Below are positions 1 to 6,464 of a stretch of 10,902 nt of DNA, piece by piece. Source of the DNA: Candidatus Cloacimonadota bacterium. GTDB taxonomy: Bacteria; Cloacimonadota; Cloacimonadia; Cloacimonadales; TCS61. A program made the translations under genes and the position numbers. Each line of letters starts with the position of its first letter. Position 1 is the first letter of the stretch. The notes beneath the pieces were generated by a model. It saw only the letters and a list, made by a program, of their open reading frames with translations, searched no databases and was not told the DNA's origin. The stretch lies in the NCBI GenBank assembly GCA_030638385.1, contig DAOWES010000303.1:1-10902 (forward strand), read 5' to 3'.

Positions 1-651
1 ATTCACCATATTTATATACCTTCAGATGCTTCTAAAGATCAAACATATATGATTTGGAAATTGACTCAAGAACAGCTTTCCAAAACTATTTTCCCCATTG
101 CCCAATATACAAAAACAGAAGTAAGAGATTTGGCGTGTAAATTTGAAATTCCTGTTCATGGAAAAAAGGACAGTCAGGAAATTTGTTTTATCAAAGATCA
201 CTATAAAGAATATTTATCGCAATATATGCAAATTATTCCCGGTGATATTGTTTTGCAAAATGGCACAGTAATTGGGAAACATAGAGGTTTGCAGTTGTAC
301 ACTATTGGCCAACGAAAAGGCTTGAATACACCATGGGATAAACCACTTTTTGTTTTACGATTGGATGTGAAAAAAAATCGAATTATCGCTACAGATGAAC
401 CTGCCGATTTGGAGTTGGACTCTTTTGAGATTAATGAAGTTAATTGGATAAGTGGCTCTGTACCGCATAATATTTCTCAATTGAAAGTAAAAATTCGCTA
501 TAATAGCCCGGCAGTAGCAATTAGCAATTTAGAGATACATGAACATTATATAAAAGTTTTATTACAAAAACCTGCCCGAGCAATCACTCCCGGACAATCT
601 GCTGTTTTCTATTTTGAAAACGAATTATTGGGTGGCGGGATTATTAAATAA
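1..651 (+). CDS. mnmA: tRNA-specific 2-thiouridylase MnmA, 3' part (5' end outside window)
   Basis: MnmA thiolates C2 of the wobble uridine in tRNA-Lys, -Glu and -Gln, using ATP to adenylate the base and sulfur from a persulfide relay. The frame is open from base 1 (IHHIYIPSDASKDQTY...), so the gene enters from the left. About 216 codons are visible, and roughly the first 140 of a normal 360-370 residue protein are missing, including the N-terminal PP-loop and the first catalytic Cys. Family motifs seen are SKDQTY, the second catalytic cysteine in DSQEICFI (Cys codon at 184-186), and GLQLYTIGQRKGL leading into the C-terminal beta-barrel domains. The end (ARAITPGQSAVFYF) is typical. An internal ATG at 49 is not the start, because conserved sequence continues upstream of it. 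The stop lies 15 bp before wecB, so the two are probably co-transcribed. Confidence 0.95.
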   Translation: MHHIYIPSDASKDQTYMIWKLTQEQLSKTIFPIAQYTKTEVRDLACKFEIPVHGKKDSQEICFIKDHYKEYLSQYMQIIPGDIVLQNGTVIGKHRGLQLYTIGQRKGLNTPWDKPLFVLRLDVKKNRIIATDEPADLELDSFEINEVNWISGSVPHNISQLKVKIRYNSPAVAISNLEIHEHYIKVLLQKPARAITPGQSAVFYFENELLGGGIIK

Positions 652-666
652 TTAAAGGAAGAGCAA

Positions 667-1758
667 ATGAAAAAGGTTCACTTAATAGTTGGTGCCCGAC
701 CAAATTTTATGAAAATGGCACCTCTTTATAAAGAATTTAAAAAATATCCCGATGAGTTTGAAGTTAAACTTATTCACACCGGACAACATTACGATGAGAG
801 GATGAGTAAATTCTTTTTTAATGATTTGCAAATGCCGGTACCGGATGAATATTTAGAAGTTGGCTCCGGAACTCATGGTAAACAAACTGCCCGTATTATC
901 GAGCGCTATGAAGAAGTTCTTTTGGCAGATAAACCCAACCTTGTGATTGTGGCCGGAGATGTGAATAGCACAGTTGCTTGTGCATTGGATGCTGTTAAAT
1001 TGCATATTCCGGTGGCACATTTGGAAGCCGGTTTACGAAGCTTTGCCAAGACTATGCCGGAAGAAGTGAATCGCATTATGACAGATGTAATCTCAGATTA
1101 TCTGCTTACTCCTTCGCCGGATGCCGATGAGAATCTTATCAAAGAAGGAAAACCTAAAGATAAAATCTATTTTGTGGGAAACATTATGATCGATTCTTTA
1201 GTGCAATATAAGCACAAAGCAAAAGAATCTAAAATCTTAGATGAAATTAATGTAGCGCCTCAAGATTATGCTTTGATCACATTACATCGACCTTCCAATG
1301 TAGATAGTGAAGCTGGCTTACTTACCATTTTGAATGCTTTTGAAGAAATTAGTAAAGATGTGAAGCTTGTTTTCCCCATTCATCCTCGCACAACCAAACA
1401 AATTGAATTATTTGGTTTGAAAGAGAAAGTGAAAAATATGAAAAATTTATATTTAATCCCACCGGCCGGATATTATGATTTCTTGAACTTACAGATGAAT
1501 GCAAAATTTATTTTAACTGATTCCGGCGGAATTCAAGAAGAATCAACATATTTTGGAGTACCATGTTTAACTTTGCGACCAAACACAGAGCGCCCCATCA
1601 CTATTTGGGAAGGTACAAATCAATTAGTGAAACTGGAAACTTCCGATATTATTAGAGCAGCTAAGAAGATTATTGCTGGAGATCTGAAAAAAGGTAAAAT
1701 CCCAAAATATTGGGATGGTCATACAGCAGAAAGAATTGTTCAGATATTTAGAAGTTAG
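667..1758 (+). CDS. wecB: UDP-N-acetylglucosamine 2-epimerase, non-hydrolysing
   Basis: This cytoplasmic enzyme interconverts UDP-GlcNAc and UDP-ManNAc, supplying ManNAc or ManNAcA for surface polysaccharide. The 363-residue length is normal for the family. Motifs run in order: GARPNFMKMAPL (9-20), HTGQHYD (37-43), GDVNST (97-102), AHLEAGLRS with E120, MPEEVNR (130-136), LHRPSNVD with H207, FPIHPRT (236-242), and the UDP-binding DSGGIQEES (285-293) followed by GVPCLTLRPNTERP. The start has a good Shine-Dalgarno sequence (AAAGGAAGAG at 654-663), with seven bases between AGGA and the ATG. No other polysaccharide gene is adjacent, so the end product cannot be read from context. No clear hairpin terminator follows the stop. 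Confidence 0.95.
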   Translation: MKKVHLIVGARPNFMKMAPLYKEFKKYPDEFEVKLIHTGQHYDERMSKFFFNDLQMPVPDEYLEVGSGTHGKQTARIIERYEEVLLADKPNLVIVAGDVNSTVACALDAVKLHIPVAHLEAGLRSFAKTMPEEVNRIMTDVISDYLLTPSPDADENLIKEGKPKDKIYFVGNIMIDSLVQYKHKAKESKILDEINVAPQDYALITLHRPSNVDSEAGLLTILNAFEEISKDVKLVFPIHPRTTKQIELFGLKEKVKNMKNLYLIPPAGYYDFLNLQMNAKFILTDSGGIQEESTYFGVPCLTLRPNTERPITIWEGTNQLVKLETSDIIRAAKKIIAGDLKKGKIPKYWDGHTAERIVQIFRS

Positions 1759-1833
1759 AAAATTTCGTAGACATATTGCACGCTCCACTTCGAAGTTATT
1801 AAAGAGTTCTACATAATTAAGACTTCTGCAAAA

Positions 1834-1870
1834 CCTCACCCCGGACCTATCCTCGCAGGAGAAAGCCGGA
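1834..1870. repeat. GC-rich REP-like hairpin
   Basis: The 3' flank of wecB holds CCTCACCCCGG (1834-1844) and then a symmetrical unit: CCGG, spacer, TCCT, CGC loop, AGGA, spacer, CCGG (1841-1869). It stands out from the AT-rich surroundings. It resembles the degenerate 'CCTCACCCC...AGGAGA' intergenic repeats seen scattered in many bacterial genomes. Only one copy is visible here, so dispersal is inferred. The rest of 1759-1967 shows a 10-bp palindrome (ACTTCGAAGT, 1787-1796) and no convincing gene. Confidence 0.35.
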
Positions 1871-1951
1871 GAAATAATAGCTTTGATCGAAATCGTTTTT
1901 GAAAATTATTCCAAAAAAATAAAAGACTTTAACTGTTTACCACCGACCTGT

Positions 1952-1967
1952 TGTGATCTAATGTGAT
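1952..1967 (+). promoter_or_regulatory. Tandem TGTGAT repeats upstream of pyk
   Basis: TGTGAT occurs at 1952-1957 and again at 1962-1967. The copies are exactly 10 bp apart, about one helical turn, and lie immediately before the pyk Shine-Dalgarno sequence (GGAGGAG, 1971-1977). The half-site resembles a CRP/FNR-family half-site, but the copies are direct, not inverted. No good promoter could be fixed nearby. A regulatory role is a guess. Confidence 0.2.
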
Positions 1968-1979
1968 TTGGGAGGAGTT

Positions 1980-3740
1980 ATGAATAAGACAAAGATCGTT
2001 TGCACTTTAAATAGCCATCAAGATGCTGAATTATTCGACCAATTAATTGAAGCCGGAATGGATGTTGCCAGATTAAATTTTTCTCATATGTCTCATAAAG
2101 ATGGAATTAAAATCGCAAATATCCTTAAGGAAGTTCGTAAACGAAGAACAAATCGAGCACTAGCTATTATGTTGGATACAAAAGGCCCTGAAGTTAGGAT
2201 TTTTGGTCATCAGCATAACATTGATATCACAAAAGATGATGAGATCAAAATTAGAAGTTACCTTGAAGCGGACATATATGACCAAATTTTGGAAGCAGAT
2301 AATGAATTTATTACAAATTTACCGGCGATAGAAGAGAAAGTAGAAATTGGCCAAAAAATACTTTTGATGGATGGATTACTCGAAGGAAGTGTAATAGCAA
2401 AAGATGATGGGTGTATTAGAGTTAAAATAAGAAATAGTGGAGAAATTAGGCCCAAAGGCCATCTAACTATTCCAAATATAAATTATGATCTTCCATTTAT
2501 TTCCGATAAAGATAAAGCCGATATAGAATTGGCTATCAGAAATGAGTTTGAATATATCGCTCTTTCATTTGTAAGTAAAAAGAAAGATATCGATGATGTA
2601 CGAAAAATTATCGCAAAAACCGATAGTAATTCAGAAATTAAGCTTATTGCCAAGATCGAAAATAAACAGGCGGTAGATAATCTTCAAGATATTATAAATG
2701 CTTCTGATGGAGTGATGGTTGCCCGTGGTGATTTGGGGGTTGAACTTGATATCGAAGCTGTTCCAATTATTCAAAAGAGAATAATTAAACAGTGCTATTT
2801 AAGCGGAAAGCCGGTTATTACAGCTACTCAAATGCTTGAATCAATGATAAAGAATCCTGTGCCAACCCGTGCCGAAACGTCAGATGTGGCCAATGCCTGT
2901 TACGATTTAACTTCAGCAGTAATGTTATCGGGAGAAACAGCTATTGGACATTATCCAAAGTTAGTTGTGGAAACAATGAATCGTATAATTGGAAAGGTAG
3001 AAGCTAGTTTCCAGTATGATGATTTTTTTGCTGGCTTGGTAAAAGAAAGATTGGATAGAACTTCTATTATCGCTTATAATGCTATTTCTACAGCGTATCA
3101 ATGTAATGCAAAAGCGTTGATGGTGTTTACGTTAAGTGGATATTCCGCTAGAATGATTTCAAAATTAAGACCAGGAATCCCGATTTATGTTTTCACGCCG
3201 ATTGAATCTGTTTATAATCAATTAGCTTTAAATTGGGGAATTAATCCCTATTTGATAGAACATGTTGGCACTGATTTTGAGAGAATGGTAGCTAGGGCTA
3301 TGAAATTGGCACGTTCTGAAAAATTATTAGAGCAGGGTGACGCTGTGATTATTGTGGCAGGATTGCCGATGGGGAAACACGGTACGACAAATATTATTCG
3401 TTTGGAAAATGTAGAAAAAGCTTCCGTTGAAGGAAAAGTTTTACATGAAGGAACAGTTGCCGCTCCCATCATTCACATCAATTCAATCGAAGACTTGAAA
3501 AATCGTGAGATAAATAATAAGATTATTTTACTGAAGAATTTTGATAATAGTTTCCTTGAATATTTGAAATCAGTGGCGGGAATTGTTACGGAAAATGAAG
3601 AAAATATAGATATTCTTCAATATCTAGCTGATCGTTATGATATTCCAATTTTGATAAATGCAAAACTTGCTTCTTCCAAAATCCCGGATGGAACTTCAGC
3701 TGAACTGGATAGTGAAAATAAGTGTATCCGTGATATCTAA
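1980..3740 (+). CDS. pyk: Pyruvate kinase with C-terminal PEP-utiliser-like domain
   Basis: Pyruvate kinase transfers phosphate from phosphoenolpyruvate to ADP in the last ATP-forming step of glycolysis. The ATG at 1980 is chosen over an in-frame TTG at 1968 because GGAGGAG lies between them and the family begins with KTKIVCT. The protein is 586 residues. Visible motifs are VARLNFSH (29-36, with substrate Arg31), LDTKGPEVR (65-73, start of the B domain), IKLIAKIENK (220-229, catalytic Lys225 and metal-ligand Glu227), VARGDLGVE (247-255, metal-ligand Asp251), and TATQMLESMIKNPVPTRAE (281-299). The C domain follows (about 360-475). Residues 483-586 are the extra domain found in Bacillus-type enzymes. 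Two oddities: the usual IGPAS loop after KTKIVCT is replaced by LNSHQD and looks shortened, and the extra domain lacks the TSHA histidine motif (TENEENIDILQYL at 537-549 instead). Confidence 0.95.
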   Translation: MNKTKIVCTLNSHQDAELFDQLIEAGMDVARLNFSHMSHKDGIKIANILKEVRKRRTNRALAIMLDTKGPEVRIFGHQHNIDITKDDEIKIRSYLEADIYDQILEADNEFITNLPAIEEKVEIGQKILLMDGLLEGSVIAKDDGCIRVKIRNSGEIRPKGHLTIPNINYDLPFISDKDKADIELAIRNEFEYIALSFVSKKKDIDDVRKIIAKTDSNSEIKLIAKIENKQAVDNLQDIINASDGVMVARGDLGVELDIEAVPIIQKRIIKQCYLSGKPVITATQMLESMIKNPVPTRAETSDVANACYDLTSAVMLSGETAIGHYPKLVVETMNRIIGKVEASFQYDDFFAGLVKERLDRTSIIAYNAISTAYQCNAKALMVFTLSGYSARMISKLRPGIPIYVFTPIESVYNQLALNWGINPYLIEHVGTDFERMVARAMKLARSEKLLEQGDAVIIVAGLPMGKHGTTNIIRLENVEKASVEGKVLHEGTVAAPIIHINSIEDLKNREINNKIILLKNFDNSFLEYLKSVAGIVTENEENIDILQYLADRYDIPILINAKLASSKIPDGTSAELDSENKCIRDI

Positions 3741-3780
3741 ATTTCTAAAAATAGAGTTTACTCTAAAAACCTTAAAAACA

Positions 3781-3817
3781 CAAAAGCAGATCTAGAAAAA
3801 TTCTAAATCTGCTTTTG
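3781..3817. terminator. Bidirectional terminator between pyk and trxA
   Basis: An 11-bp perfect stem (CAAAAGCAGAT at 3781-3791 with ATCTGCTTTTG at 3807-3817) encloses an inner 5-bp stem (TAGAA/TTCTA, 3793-3805) across one C/A mismatch. AAAA and TTTT runs inside the arms give weak U-tracts in both directions. It lies between the convergent ends of pyk and trxA. A smaller hairpin, TAGAGTTTACTCTA (3752-3765), precedes it. Confidence 0.8.
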
Positions 3818-3831
3818 TTCAATATAGTTTA

Positions 3832-4152
3832 CTAAAGTAATTCGTTTAATTTATCTGCTATTTTTTCTTTTGCAACCAGACCAACGAGTTGTCCTTCCAC
3901 TTGCCCATCTTTAAAAAAGAGTATAGTTGGAATTGACATTACATTGTATTTAGCGGCAATTGCAGGATTATCATCAATGTTGATTTTAACTACTTTTGCT
4001 TTACTATTAAATTCTGCGTTGATCTCTTCCATTGTAGGAGCCAAAGCGCGACAAGGACCACACCAAGGAGCCCAAAGGTCAACTACGACAGGGCAAGATG
4101 CATTAGTCACTTCGTCAGTGAAGTTGTTTTCATTTACTTCGATTAAAGCCAT
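3832..4152 (-). CDS. trxA: Thioredoxin
   Basis: This small cytoplasmic disulfide reductase is reduced by thioredoxin reductase. The WCGPC active site is at residues 30-34 of the 106-residue product, and the conserved cis-proline is in MSIPTILFF. Length and pattern are those of a classical bacterial thioredoxin. There are two tandem ATGs (4155 and 4152). The second is preferred because AGGGAG lies five bases upstream of it and only two upstream of the first, and because family members begin MALIEV or similar. The start lies about 10 bp after the groES stop on the same strand, so the two are almost certainly co-transcribed and perhaps translationally coupled. Confidence 0.95.
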   Translation of the reverse strand: MALIEVNENNFTDEVTNASCPVVVDLWAPWCGPCRALAPTMEEINAEFNSKAKVVKINIDDNPAIAAKYNVMSIPTILFFKDGQVEGQLVGLVAKEKIADKLNELL

Positions 4153-4161
4153 CATTTCTCC

Positions 4162-4434
4162 CTAGGTTACGATTGCTAAAATATCCGCCCTGGATACAAT
4201 CAGGTATTTTTTGCTATCAAGCTCCACTTCTGTGCCACCATATTTAGCATATAAAATTTTATCGCCGATTTTTACAATCTCTTGCAATTCTTCATCTGTT
4301 CCAACAGAAATAACCGTACCAATAAGTGGTTTTTCTTTAACTGTCTCGGGAATGATAATTCCACCAACATTTTTTTCTGCAGCTTGGCCTTTAATCTCGA
4401 TAACTACACGATCATCAAGTGGTTTTAAAATCAT
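4162..4434 (-). CDS. groES: Co-chaperonin GroES (10 kDa chaperonin)
   Basis: GroES forms the heptameric lid of the GroEL folding chamber. The 90-residue product is slightly shorter than the usual 94-97. It has the N-terminal KPLDDRVVIE, the mobile loop with the GroEL-contact hydrophobic tripeptide in GGIIIPE (24-30), IGTVISVGT, GDKILYAKYGGTEVELD, and the closing SRADILAIV. Shine-Dalgarno GGAGG lies seven bases before the ATG. The expected neighbour groEL is absent: the gene is followed directly by trxA and preceded by hisS. GroEL must therefore be encoded elsewhere. The co-chaperonin assignment itself is firm. Confidence 0.93.
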   Translation of the reverse strand: MILKPLDDRVVIEIKGQAAEKNVGGIIIPETVKEKPLIGTVISVGTDEELQEIVKIGDKILYAKYGGTEVELDSKKYLIVSRADILAIVT

Positions 4435-4470
4435 TTTAAATCCTCCGTTTATTCATTATTTAAGTAATTT

Positions 4471-4499
4471 TTTTTAACGTGCTAAGTTTTTCTCGTCAA
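4471..4499 (-). promoter_or_regulatory. Candidate groES promoter with a half-CIRCE-like motif
   Basis: Between the hisS stop and the groES start, reading leftward, there is TTGACG (4494-4499), a 17-base spacer, and TAAAAA (4471-4476). This is a reasonable sigma-70-type promoter. Inside the spacer is TTAGCAC (4479-4485), identical to the first seven bases of the CIRCE heat-shock operator bound by HrcA. The inverted second half (GTGCTAA after a 9-base gap) is missing, so HrcA control is not supported. Confidence 0.4.
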
Positions 4500-4509
4500 G
4501 CTGTTTTTG

Positions 4510-5772
4510 CTAGAATTTCTCTTTGAGTTTGGCTATTATCTCAGATAATGCTATCTCAGCTTGTTCGCCTGTTTCCATGTTTTTTAAATTTATCTTATCG
4601 TTGGCAAGTTCGTCGTCACCCAGGATAAGAACGTAATCTGCATTTATGCGATTTGCTGATTTCATTTGTGCTTTTATTGAATGTTTATCGGGGTCAAACT
4701 CCGAGGCAATGCCATTAGCTCGGAATTTTGCCAGTAAACTTGGCGCAAATTCATCGGCATTTTCTCCTAATGTAACTAAGAAAATGTTTGGTTTTTGTTC
4801 TTCTCCAAAACTAATGCTCTCTGCTTCCATCGAAAGAAGTAAACGCTCGAAACCGCCGGCAAAACCAATTCCGGGAACATCACGTCCTCCCATTTGCTTC
4901 ACCAATCCATCATAGCGTCCACCGCCGATAAGAGTGTTTTGTGCACCCAGATTTGTGTCTATAAATTCAAAGGCTGTTTGGGAATAATAATCAATTCCAC
5001 GTACGATTAATGGATTTATTATGAAGTCAATATTCATTTTGGTTAGGTATTCTTGAACTTTTTCAAAATGAATTTTGCACTCTTCATCTAAATATTCCAA
5101 CATCGAAGGAGCCTTGACTGCGAAGCTTTTGCAGGTTTTATTTTTACAGTCTAAAAGTCTTTTAGGGTTTTTCTCAATCCTTCTTTGGCAATCATTACAT
5201 AGTTCATTCAAATGAGGTTTGAAGTAGTTGACTAGAGCTTGGTCATAATCATCGCTACAATTACTGTTTCCAATACTGTTTATTTCCAAATTGTAATTTT
5301 TCAAACCAACTTTTTTTAGAAATGTATCGGCAAAGGCAATGGTTTGCGCGTCAACGAGAGGGTTTTCACTTCCGAAATATTCAATCCCATATTGATAGAA
5401 TTGGCGATATCTTCCTTTCTGAGGTCTGTCATAGCGAAACATTGGTCCCATGTAATATACTTTTGAGGAGTTTGGTTGTAAGTCGAGGTTGTTTTCGACC
5501 AAAGAGCGAACAACAGAAGCTGTACCCTCGGGGCGTAATGCCAAAATTCTTCCTTTCTTATCAGAAAATTTGTACATCTCTTTTTCAACGATATCAGATG
5601 TATCGCCCACGCTTCGCTCAAAAAGGGCTGATGTTTCAAATATTGGAGTTACAATCTCTTTAAAATTATACAGTTTTGCAACTTCACGAAAGATGTTTTG
5701 AACATATTGCCATTTATAGCTTTCAGTAGGTAGGATATCGTAAGTGCCGCGGGGTATTTTGTGTTTTGTCAT
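4510..5772 (-). CDS. hisS: Histidyl-tRNA synthetase
   Basis: This class II synthetase charges tRNA-His. The 420-residue length is normal. Motif 1 lies around FKEIVTPIFETSALF (37-51). Motif 2 is YYMGPMFRYDRPQKGRYRQF (106-125). The HisRS-specific loop IVRGIDYYSQ spans 256-265. GGGRYDGL (283-290) leads to motif 3 at GIGFAGGFERLL (301-312). A C-terminal anticodon-binding domain follows from about 328. The insertion domain has cysteines in CNDCQRR and LDCKNKTCK (192-215), a pattern seen in many bacterial HisRS. The start MTKHKIPRGTYDILP is canonical. A GGAG lies 12 bases upstream, rather far. The gene lies directly downstream of the SRP RNA gene. Confidence 0.96.
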   Translation of the reverse strand: MTKHKIPRGTYDILPTESYKWQYVQNIFREVAKLYNFKEIVTPIFETSALFERSVGDTSDIVEKEMYKFSDKKGRILALRPEGTASVVRSLVENNLDLQPNSSKVYYMGPMFRYDRPQKGRYRQFYQYGIEYFGSENPLVDAQTIAFADTFLKKVGLKNYNLEINSIGNSNCSDDYDQALVNYFKPHLNELCNDCQRRIEKNPKRLLDCKNKTCKSFAVKAPSMLEYLDEECKIHFEKVQEYLTKMNIDFIINPLIVRGIDYYSQTAFEFIDTNLGAQNTLIGGGRYDGLVKQMGGRDVPGIGFAGGFERLLLSMEAESISFGEEQKPNIFLVTLGENADEFAPSLLAKFRANGIASEFDPDKHSIKAQMKSANRINADYVLILGDDELANDKINLKNMETGEQAEIALSEIIAKLKEKF

Positions 5773-5819
5773 AAAATAATTTTTCTCCGTAATTCTTATC
5801 TAAGCTTTAGAATTAATAA

Positions 5820-6081
5820 AGTGTGCACCTACATTCGATACCTATCTTTGCAAAGAAATACCAGTTAGCTCAGATCAAGTAGACCAACGGCACATCGTAA
5901 GTTCTGCTTATTGCTGCTCCCTTCCGGATCTGACAAGGTTCACAGTTCACAATTGCGCTGGGCTTAATCATCAACACCACTTCTTATAACAATACTCAGA
6001 ATCAGTATTCTCGTGCAGGAATTCAGTCCCCCTATAGCGGATTGAGGGTTACAAGGCGCCGCTACTGCCCCACCTAGCACA
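5820..6081 (-). ncRNA. ffs: SRP RNA (4.5S/6S type), long Bacillus-like form with Alu domain
   Basis: This RNA scaffolds Ffh in the signal recognition particle that targets nascent membrane proteins. On the - strand the universal Ffh-binding hairpin is seen as GTCAGATCC-GGAA-GGGAGCAGC, at about 5914-5934. The 5' part carries the Alu-domain signature of the Bacillus subtilis scRNA: GGGGCAGTAGCGG (about 6059-6071), then TGTAACC and CAATCCGCTATAG. AGTGGTGTTGATG, GATGTGCCG and GAGCTAACTG also match the B. subtilis form in order. The 5' TGTGC (6077-6081) pairs with the 3' GCACA (5822-5826), closing helix 5 and fixing an RNA of about 260 nt. Ends are good to a few bases. There is no terminator before hisS, 48 bp away. 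Confidence 0.93.
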
Positions 6082-6086
6082 GAGGC

Positions 6087-6115
6087 ATACTTTTTTTTCT
6101 GGTTGTTTGTGTCAA
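6087..6115 (-). promoter_or_regulatory. Candidate promoter of the SRP RNA
   Basis: Reading leftward there is a perfect TTGACA (6110-6115), a 17-base A-rich spacer, and AAGTAT (6087-6092) as a weak -10. An alternative TATGCC (6084-6089) would need a 20-base spacer. The predicted start, near 6080-6081, coincides with the 5' strand of the closing TGTGC/GCACA helix of the RNA, which independently supports the placement. Confidence 0.6.
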
Positions 6116-6222
6116 GAAAGCATTTTAGCCAAATGAGATGATTATACCGGAGTTGAAATTGAGACTGTGTTTATGCTCAAAAGAAATCATTAATATTGAT
6201 TTTTCAGCTTATGTGTACTGTG

Positions 6223-6458
6223 TGTGGATAACTTGTGCATTACTATGTTTACAAACTTGATCCAAAAGACCTAAATGTAAGCCAAAAAAGAAAATAGAGA
6301 TAATGTGGAAAACATGTGCATAACTCGTGGATAAGTGGGCAACATTGAGGGTGGAAATTAGCTATCTGTACTAGAAATAAGGAGTTCTGCATTTAGAGGC
6401 CAGATTGAATACTGTGGATAACTCAGTGTATAAATAGTTTATTGGTAGGTGTGTATTA
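6223..6458. other. Cluster of DnaA boxes: candidate replication origin (oriC)
   Basis: Eight nonamers match TTATNCACA on the - strand (TGTGNATAA on +) exactly or with one mismatch, all in the same orientation. Exact sites: 6223-6231, 6315-6323 and 6413-6421. One-mismatch sites: 6234-6242, 6304-6312, 6326-6334, 6425-6433 and 6450-6458. Sites 6304, 6315 and 6326 start exactly 11 bp apart, 6223/6234 are 11 apart, and 6413/6425 are 12 apart, so boxes lie on one face of the helix. Just left is an AT-rich stretch with a hairpin (AAATCA 6184-6189 with TGATTT 6197-6202) that could serve as an unwinding element. The roughly 600-bp gene-free gap holds no ORF. dnaA is not in the window, and the flanking gene orientation (hisS and argS both leftward) gives no extra support. 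Confidence 0.6.
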
Positions 6459-6464
6459 AAGACC

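Noticed and set aside
1624..1839. - strand 71-codon frame across the end of wecB
   Set aside because: It is antisense to conserved wecB sequence, has no ribosome-binding site and shows no protein-like pattern.
4440..4499. Complete CIRCE operator before groES
   Set aside because: Only one arm (TTAGCAC) is present; the inverted second arm at the required spacing is missing.
5316..5663. Overlapping frames of about 107-113 codons on both strands inside hisS
   Set aside because: Both are shadows of the well-conserved hisS frame, with unlikely composition.
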